From the NCBI GenBank assembly GCA_019307945.1, contig JAFDIS010000001.1, positions 62,001 to 126,000 on the forward strand: a stretch of DNA of 64,000 nt. The letters run 5' to 3'. The notes beneath the pieces were generated by a model. That model searched no databases. It was given only the letters and a program-made list of their open reading frames with translations, and was not told where the DNA came from. Positions within the stretch are counted from its first letter, which is position 1. Every line of letters begins with the position of its first letter. This stretch comes from Deltaproteobacteria bacterium. GTDB lineage: Bacteria > Desulfobacterota > DSM-4660 > Desulfatiglandales > Desulfatiglandaceae. Of the stretch, positions 59,474 through 64,000 are shown in pieces. The translations under genes were made by a program, and so were the position numbers.

Positions 59474-61237
59474 CTAGATTCCCATTCCGAGCGCGATCCG
59501 CCGCTGCACCTTGATCCACAGGATATCGAGAGGCATCACAAAGGCATTGACCAGCGCCAGGCACGCGGCGATCAGGCCCAGGACCAGGAGAAGCAGGAGG
59601 ACCCTTTTGGCTAGCCTTGCGCGCCGCTCCCGCGCCGTTTCGGTCAGCGAAATCACGGAGAGAACCGGCGCCCCCGAAAGTGCGGCAAGTTCCTCGGGGC
59701 TCTTGATGGTCTGATCCAGGCTTTCCCTGCCCGCCGCCATCCCGACGCCGGCGCCCAGTGCCAGCACGAAGCCTATTAGAATGATGGCAAGGCGATTGGG
59801 CTTGTCCGGCTTTTCCGGAAACTGGGCCGGGTCGATGATTGTGAACCGCTCTCCCCGCTGGGTCTCCTCCATGCCCTGGGCCACCCGCGCCTCCATCAGC
59901 TTGTTTGCGATCTCATTGTACCTCTGCTTGGCCATCTCATAATCCCGGGTCAGGGCGTTGTACTGCTTTTCCACCAGGGGCGCCCGCGCGATCTTGCGTT
60001 CCAAGCCGCGCAATTCCTTCCTTATGCGGGCCTTTTCCTCCAGAAGGCTTTTGATCTCCATCTCCGCGGAGGCGATCTGGGTCTTCAGGTTGATATAGGC
60101 CGGATTGTCCGGTTTCGCTTCCTCCTTCGAGGCCCGTGTCACAGATTTGGATGCGGCCACTTCAGCTTCTAGCGCCGCCTCTTCCCGGGCCAGCCGGACG
60201 ACGTCGGGATGCTTATCCCCGAGCTTCCCCTTCAATTGGGCCAGCTTCCCCCGCACATCCTCAAGCCGCCGGAGCTTCGCGGTCTGGTCTTCCGTGTCTC
60301 CCACCTGGGCCTCCAGTTCACTAATCTCCTTCTTCAACTTCCTGATGTCTGGGTGTTTTTCAGACAGGCTGGCCCTGAAGCTGACCAACTGGAGACGCAG
60401 GAACTTGAGGCGTTCCTTCGGGTTCATGATGGTTTTGCCTTCTTCCGTGACTACGGGAGTCAGGGGATCGACGCCGGCGATCTGTCCCTCCAAGTAGATC
60501 TTTCGCTCCTTGAGGGAACGAAGCTGCATGTCGAGATTGTCCAAATCGCGGTTCAACCGCGAGACGGCCTGCATGTTGATGGCGTTGTATTCGGGCAGCT
60601 CACCGATGTGCGCCCTCTTGAACTTCGTAATCTTGTTTTCCAGCTCGTCGATCCGCCCTTTCAGTTCCTCCAGTTCCTGTTCGAAGAAGGAGGTGGTGTT
60701 GCTCGCCCTCTGCTCACGTGTCTTCAGGTTCTCCTCCAGATAGAGTGAAGCCAGGGTGTTGGTCACCCTCTGGACCGCACCGGGATCTTTTCCCTCATAG
60801 GAGAGTGTGAAAGCAATGGTGGCGGGACTCTGCCGGCCGGAGCGCTTGTCGATCACATCCGCGCTTATGGTCTCCAAATGGATGTCGTCCCGCATCTGCT
60901 CAATGATCTCTTCCGTCGTGTAACGGTCTCTCAAGTCCCGGTACAGCCCGAAGCGATTGATGATCTCCAGCAAGTTCGTGCGGCTCATGATCTGCTGGGT
61001 GATCATCTGCAACCGCTCCTCCACGTAACTCGTAACCGTGGTCTTGACGTATTCGGGAGGAATCTGTTGTTCCTCTATGAGGATCGTACACTGGGATTTG
61101 TAGATGGGGGGCAGGAGAAAGGCCACCGTCACGCCAGCGGCCAGGATGAGCAAGAACGTGACCAGAAAGCTCTTGCGGCGCCTCCTGAAAACGCCTTTCA
61201 AGTCCCTGAATTCCTCTCTTTCTTCGATCATCTCCAT
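59474..61237 (-). CDS. Polysaccharide chain-length determinant / co-polymerase (Wzz-GumC type)
   Basis: 587 residues. Two membrane helices (about 22-44 and 480-505) flank a long periplasmic coiled-coil domain with many heptad-like helices (residues about 180-450). A further hydrophobic helix lies near 545-565, where a typical protein would end earlier. FTIIDPAQFPEKPDKPNR just before the second helix is the proline-rich PCP motif. It controls the length of the exopolysaccharide and activates the separate kinase. SD GAGGT lies upstream. Confidence 0.93.
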   Translation of the reverse strand: MEMIEEREEFRDLKGVFRRRRKSFLVTFLLILAAGVTVAFLLPPIYKSQCTILIEEQQIPPEYVKTTVTSYVEERLQMITQQIMSRTNLLEIINRFGLYRDLRDRYTTEEIIEQMRDDIHLETISADVIDKRSGRQSPATIAFTLSYEGKDPGAVQRVTNTLASLYLEENLKTREQRASNTTSFFEQELEELKGRIDELENKITKFKRAHIGELPEYNAINMQAVSRLNRDLDNLDMQLRSLKERKIYLEGQIAGVDPLTPVVTEEGKTIMNPKERLKFLRLQLVSFRASLSEKHPDIRKLKKEISELEAQVGDTEDQTAKLRRLEDVRGKLAQLKGKLGDKHPDVVRLAREEAALEAEVAASKSVTRASKEEAKPDNPAYINLKTQIASAEMEIKSLLEEKARIRKELRGLERKIARAPLVEKQYNALTRDYEMAKQRYNEIANKLMEARVAQGMEETQRGERFTIIDPAQFPEKPDKPNRLAIILIGFVLALGAGVGMAAGRESLDQTIKSPEELAALSGAPVLSVISLTETARERRARLAKRVLLLLLVLGLIAACLALVNAFVMPLDILWIKVQRRIALGMGI

Positions 61238-61262
61238 GGGCTACCTCTGTGTGTTCGTCGTG

Positions 61263-62492
61263 TTAGATCTTCTTGGGGAACCGGAAATTCACCGACACCC
61301 AGGCTCGATGCCGGTCCTTTTTCTGGTCCGTACTCAAGCTCTTGTCGTAATCATGGGAGTAATTATAACCAAACGATAGGGAATAGTCCTCCGTGAGTCG
61401 GTAGTGAAGAGAGGGTGTAAGGTCCACGTATCGCCGGTTCTCATCGTGAAACTTGCCCTCCGACTTCACGTAATAAAGGCTGGCCGAAAAGCGGGCCTCC
61501 AGTCGCTGGTGGAGCCTCAGGCCGGTGTTGGCATAAAGGCGCTGTCTTTCCACCGGCTCCCCGAAGGAGCTATAACTGAGATCCCTGTTGTATCCTGCGG
61601 TATAATACTGCGTCTCCCCTTGATGCTTGAGGGATATATCCGCGACCCATCCCCATTTCCGATCCTTCTCCTTCACGCGCGTATACGTAACCCCCACCGG
61701 AAACCCGAAGGCATTGTATACGACCTGGGGCTGTGTCAGGGTGTAATCGATATATGTGCGCCTCACCCCCAAAAAGGCGTTGGTGCTCAAGGTCTCGGTA
61801 AAAAAATGGGCCACGCCCACGGAAAGTCCATAGTTGTCCACCTCACTGGCCTTGGACTCGGTATTGGAGTAATAGGGCTGGAGGATCCATTCGCTTCGCT
61901 CGTTCTTCATGCGGCGCTTGTAGGAACCCACCACGGAATCGTAGGTATAGTCGATGTTCCCCCGCCAGTCGTACCGGTAGTCCCCGTGGAAGTAGTCCAG
62001 AGCGGCCTCCGAGAGCAGGTCGGGGCTATAGCTGACTCCCCCGCCGCCCGTCCAGCGGTTGCGGTCGGCCCGCACCCCTACCAGGCCCGTCTCTTCCAGC
62101 TCGGACTCCAGAGTTGTGTCTTTGATGTAAGATGCCCTGCCCGTAACGGTCCACCTCTCAGTGCACCGGTAGGTCCCGTCGAATTCATAGCGCTGATTTT
62201 CGGTATCCAGTTGATCCTCCTCCGCATACCGCACCACGTCCACCAGCGCCCGGCCGTCCGCCTCCAGTCGTTGTGTACTGTAGTCGAACGTAATTCCAGG
62301 GCTCACGGTGGCGATGTAGTCGTCCTGCTCATTCCTGCGCAGGAAGGACACATTGTCATTGTACTCCCCGCGCACATCGAGCGAGGGCACCAGGGTCATG
62401 TCGGCGCCCCGCGCCGGGGTCGACCCCAAAAGGATCCCTGTGGCCACGAGAAAAAGGCCCACAGGGAATAAAAACAAGATAGTCCGTTTCAT
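61263..62492 (-). CDS. Outer-membrane beta-barrel protein of the PEP-CTERM exopolysaccharide system
   Basis: About 409 residues from ATG 62492 (G-rich SD). A signal peptide ending TPARGAD is followed by amphipathic beta-strands alternating throughout (for example YNDNVSFLRRNEQDDYIATVSPGITFDYS) and a C-terminal aromatic-ending strand HRAWVSVNFRFPKKI. It resembles TIGR03016/EpsL-like outer-membrane proteins of XrtA loci. It is probably the barrel that helps export the polymer. Confidence 0.85.
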   Translation of the reverse strand: MKRTILFLFPVGLFLVATGILLGSTPARGADMTLVPSLDVRGEYNDNVSFLRRNEQDDYIATVSPGITFDYSTQRLEADGRALVDVVRYAEEDQLDTENQRYEFDGTYRCTERWTVTGRASYIKDTTLESELEETGLVGVRADRNRWTGGGGVSYSPDLLSEAALDYFHGDYRYDWRGNIDYTYDSVVGSYKRRMKNERSEWILQPYYSNTESKASEVDNYGLSVGVAHFFTETLSTNAFLGVRRTYIDYTLTQPQVVYNAFGFPVGVTYTRVKEKDRKWGWVADISLKHQGETQYYTAGYNRDLSYSSFGEPVERQRLYANTGLRLHQRLEARFSASLYYVKSEGKFHDENRRYVDLTPSLHYRLTEDYSLSFGYNYSHDYDKSLSTDQKKDRHRAWVSVNFRFPKKI

Positions 62493-62557
62493 TGCCCCCC
62501 CGAATTCAAGCATTAACACATGTGAAGGCACCATGCTTCGGCCGGACAGGGCGCCCT

Positions 62558-63115
62558 TCAGGGGACCACCACCACGTCCCCGCGCTTGAGCACGATGTTC
62601 TGATCCAGGGCCTTGCCTTTTTCCACGTCCTTGTAATTGAAGGGAATCTTGCGAGTATTGCCCCCTTCCTGCCGCAGGATCAGGATCTTGCCCGCCGATG
62701 CATACGGATTGAGGCCGCCTGCCATGGCAAGAATCTGCATCACATTGGTTTCGAGGTCGATGGGAAACACGCCGGGCTTGTTCACCTTGCCGATCACGTA
62801 GGCGGTCAAACTGTTGATCTTGAGCAGCATGACAGTCACCGTGGCGTCAGGGACATAGTCGGCCAGCTTTCGCTGCACCTCGGCCCGTAGCCCCGCTACC
62901 GTGAGGTCCCTCACATCGATGTCACCTATCAGTGGGAAGGAAATCACCCCATCGGGCGGCACCAGCACCTCCCGGCTCAGGGATTCGTCTTTCCACACGG
63001 AGATCTCGAGGACATCTCCCGGTCCGATCCGATATTTCATCTCCGCCGCGCCCCCCGCACCTGCCAGGAACACGAAACACACGCATGCCACCCCAATGAA
63101 AACCCATTTCTTCAT
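62558..63115 (-). CDS. Wza-like polysaccharide export periplasmic protein
   Basis: 185 residues. The signal peptide (first 24 residues) lacks a clear lipobox. The Poly_export domain (MKYRIGPGDVLEISVWKDESLSREV; PLIGDIDVRDLTVAGLRAEV) and a SLBB domain (AYVIGKVNKPGVFPIDLETNV; LNPYASAGKILILRQ) follow. It is shorter than Wza and lacks the C-terminal outer-membrane helix, as in TIGR03027-type proteins that rely on a separate barrel, here the next gene. It is the first gene of the EPS operon. Confidence 0.93.
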   Translation of the reverse strand: MKKWVFIGVACVCFVFLAGAGGAAEMKYRIGPGDVLEISVWKDESLSREVLVPPDGVISFPLIGDIDVRDLTVAGLRAEVQRKLADYVPDATVTVMLLKINSLTAYVIGKVNKPGVFPIDLETNVMQILAMAGGLNPYASAGKILILRQEGGNTRKIPFNYKDVEKGKALDQNIVLKRGDVVVVP

Positions 63116-63582
63116 TTTCCATACCCTCTGCTACCGTCTCATGGTTGGCCCCGCACAGGGGATTCTCTCACATTCCTTTCCCGTCACATACTGAATTAAT
63201 CATTTTTATCCTTGATTGGATCATTTTGTCAATTCACATTTCATTTCCCGTGAATTCGGCTCTCTCTGCCTTGAGGCGACCCCGACATTGGAGTCCCATG
63301 TGCACAAATGGGACGATTTGAGCTCGATCGGATGCCGCAAGGCATGAAAATTCCGTGGATTCTCTGTCTTCATCGGTTGGAGGCGGGCATTGCTTAAGTA
63401 CCTTTTGGAATAACAAGTTACTTGAGTTTTCATGCAATATATATTAGTTTCCGTTACGGCCCGTGGTTCTGGTACGGGATGTCTTCACAGGAGTCAGGGC
63501 CCGGCCCCCGACCCGTGGCGTGACGGGTGTCTGGAGCTTTCGCGGGGGGGGGGCGAAGGCGGCGCGGAAGAGAGGAAAAGAC
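63116..63582. other. Intergenic region with an inverted repeat upstream of the EPS operon and thrC
   Basis: About 465 bp between divergent genes. GTCCCAT (63293-63299) and ATGGGAC (63308-63314) form perfect 7-bp arms with an 8-nt loop. No sigma-54 -24/-12 element and no known riboswitch could be recognised. The right third is very GC-rich. Confidence 0.45.
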
Positions 63583-64000
63583 GTGAAGCTCCATCGATTT
63601 CCCAAGAAGATCCGTGAGCGTCTGGTGCCCGAACCTTTCGGAACCATGCGCTACCAGTGCCTCGGATGCGAAGAGTCATTCGGCATCGAACGCCTGCTTT
63701 ACACCTGCCCCGCCTGCGGCAGCGTCCTCATGCTCCGCCACGAAGATGAGGAATCCCTTGTTCGGGTGGGAGGTGAGGTGTGGCGGGACCTTTTCGATTA
63801 TCGCCGGATGCTGAATCACCCTCCCCTGAAAGGGATCTTTCGTTATTACGAGTTCATCGCCCCGGTCATCCCGCTGGAGGAGATCGTTTACCTCGGCGAA
63901 GGCCACACGCCGCTTGTGGAGGCCAACTCCACCTTGCAGGAATTGGCGGGTGCATCATTCTATTTCAAGAACGACGGCCTTAATCCGAGTGCCAGTTTCA
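63583..64000 (+). CDS. thrC: Threonine synthase, N-terminal part
   Basis: Partial gene running off the right edge (139 codons visible). It starts at GTG 63583 with AGAGGA upstream. A zinc-ribbon-like opening (YQCLGCEESF... CPACG) is followed by the threonine-synthase pattern YLGEGHTPLVEANS and NDGLNPSASF. The PLP lysine would come just past the window. It converts O-phosphohomoserine to threonine. A related tryptophan-synthase-beta-fold enzyme is possible but less likely. Confidence 0.85.
   Translation, partial: MKLHRFPKKIRERLVPEPFGTMRYQCLGCEESFGIERLLYTCPACGSVLMLRHEDEESLVRVGGEVWRDLFDYRRMLNHPPLKGIFRYYEFIAPVIPLEEIVYLGEGHTPLVEANSTLQELAGASFYFKNDGLNPSASF

Noticed and set aside
63430-63580. Riboswitch or T-box upstream of thrC
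   Set aside because: I could not recognise any conserved aptamer or T-box sequence; the G/C-rich stretch gives no specific support.
1-64000. CRISPR arrays, tRNA/rRNA genes, IS elements, prophage
   Set aside because: None recognised on reading: no spaced direct repeats, no transposase or integrase motifs, no cloverleaf-like or rRNA-like segments.

Overview
The window reads as chromosome from a strictly anaerobic Desulfobacterota-type (deltaproteobacterial) organism. This rests on gene content: a class I hybrid-cluster protein, Wood-Ljungdahl reductase genes (MetF/MetV) next to NADH-dehydrogenase-like modules, CCG-type iron-sulfur proteins, a tungsten aldehyde oxidoreductase remnant, many acyl-CoA beta-oxidation enzymes and a XrtA/PEP-CTERM-type exopolysaccharide export set. 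No rRNA, tRNA, IS element or CRISPR array was seen. The species is not identifiable by eye.

Region 1 (1-10.6 kb) is a long minus-strand catabolic operon. It holds a BadI-like ring-cleaving hydrolase, a BadH-like dehydrogenase, two acyl-CoA dehydrogenases, a crotonase-fold protein, both subunits of a B12-dependent acyl-CoA mutase, an FAD oxidoreductase and, at the left edge, a LivG-type transporter ATPase. A divergent gene encodes a regulator made of two complete TetR proteins in one chain. The operon promoter is visible, with a perfect palindrome between its -35 and -10 boxes. The set suggests anaerobic oxidation of an alicyclic or branched acyl-CoA with a carbon-skeleton rearrangement step.

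Region 2 (10.6-16.1 kb) holds an aldehyde:ferredoxin oxidoreductase C-terminal remnant, a PadR regulator, a MoeA-like molybdopterin-binding protein, a transglutaminase-like protein and a three-PAS histidine kinase. Region 3 (16.5-26.0 kb) is the most unusual part: an HTH-receiver regulator, a divergent MetF paralogue, a NuoG/FdhA-like protein lacking the catalytic Cys/Sec, NuoE, a NuoF-GltD fusion, MetV and a canonical MetF, nearly all closely spaced. It looks like an undescribed or poorly described methylenetetrahydrofolate reductase complex with NAD(P)H and extra flavin modules.

Region 4 (26.1-33 kb) has hcp with an FNR/HcpR-type site placed exactly at -41.5 of a good -10 box, an HD-domain protein, a ferredoxin-like protein, gene remnants, an ADP-forming acyl-CoA synthetase alpha-type protein and a CCG iron-sulfur protein. 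Region 5 (33-46 kb) carries gpmI, a SUMF1-like protein, a CoA-disulfide/persulfide reductase with rhodanese domain, the Mla lipid-transport operon (mlaEFDCA) and a branched-chain amino-acid-type ABC transporter with a LivH-LivM fusion.

Region 6 (46.4-55.5 kb) has a tight marR, acyl-CoA-dehydrogenase-like, MoxR, VWA operon, a TRAP transporter, an MFS carrier and a VanZ-like protein. Region 7 (55.5-64 kb) has a bifunctional ATP sulfurylase/APS kinase followed by exopolysaccharide export and control genes (ATPase, tyrosine kinase, chain-length protein, outer-membrane barrel, Wza-like protein) and the start of thrC. Residue equivalences given for enzyme families were aligned by eye.
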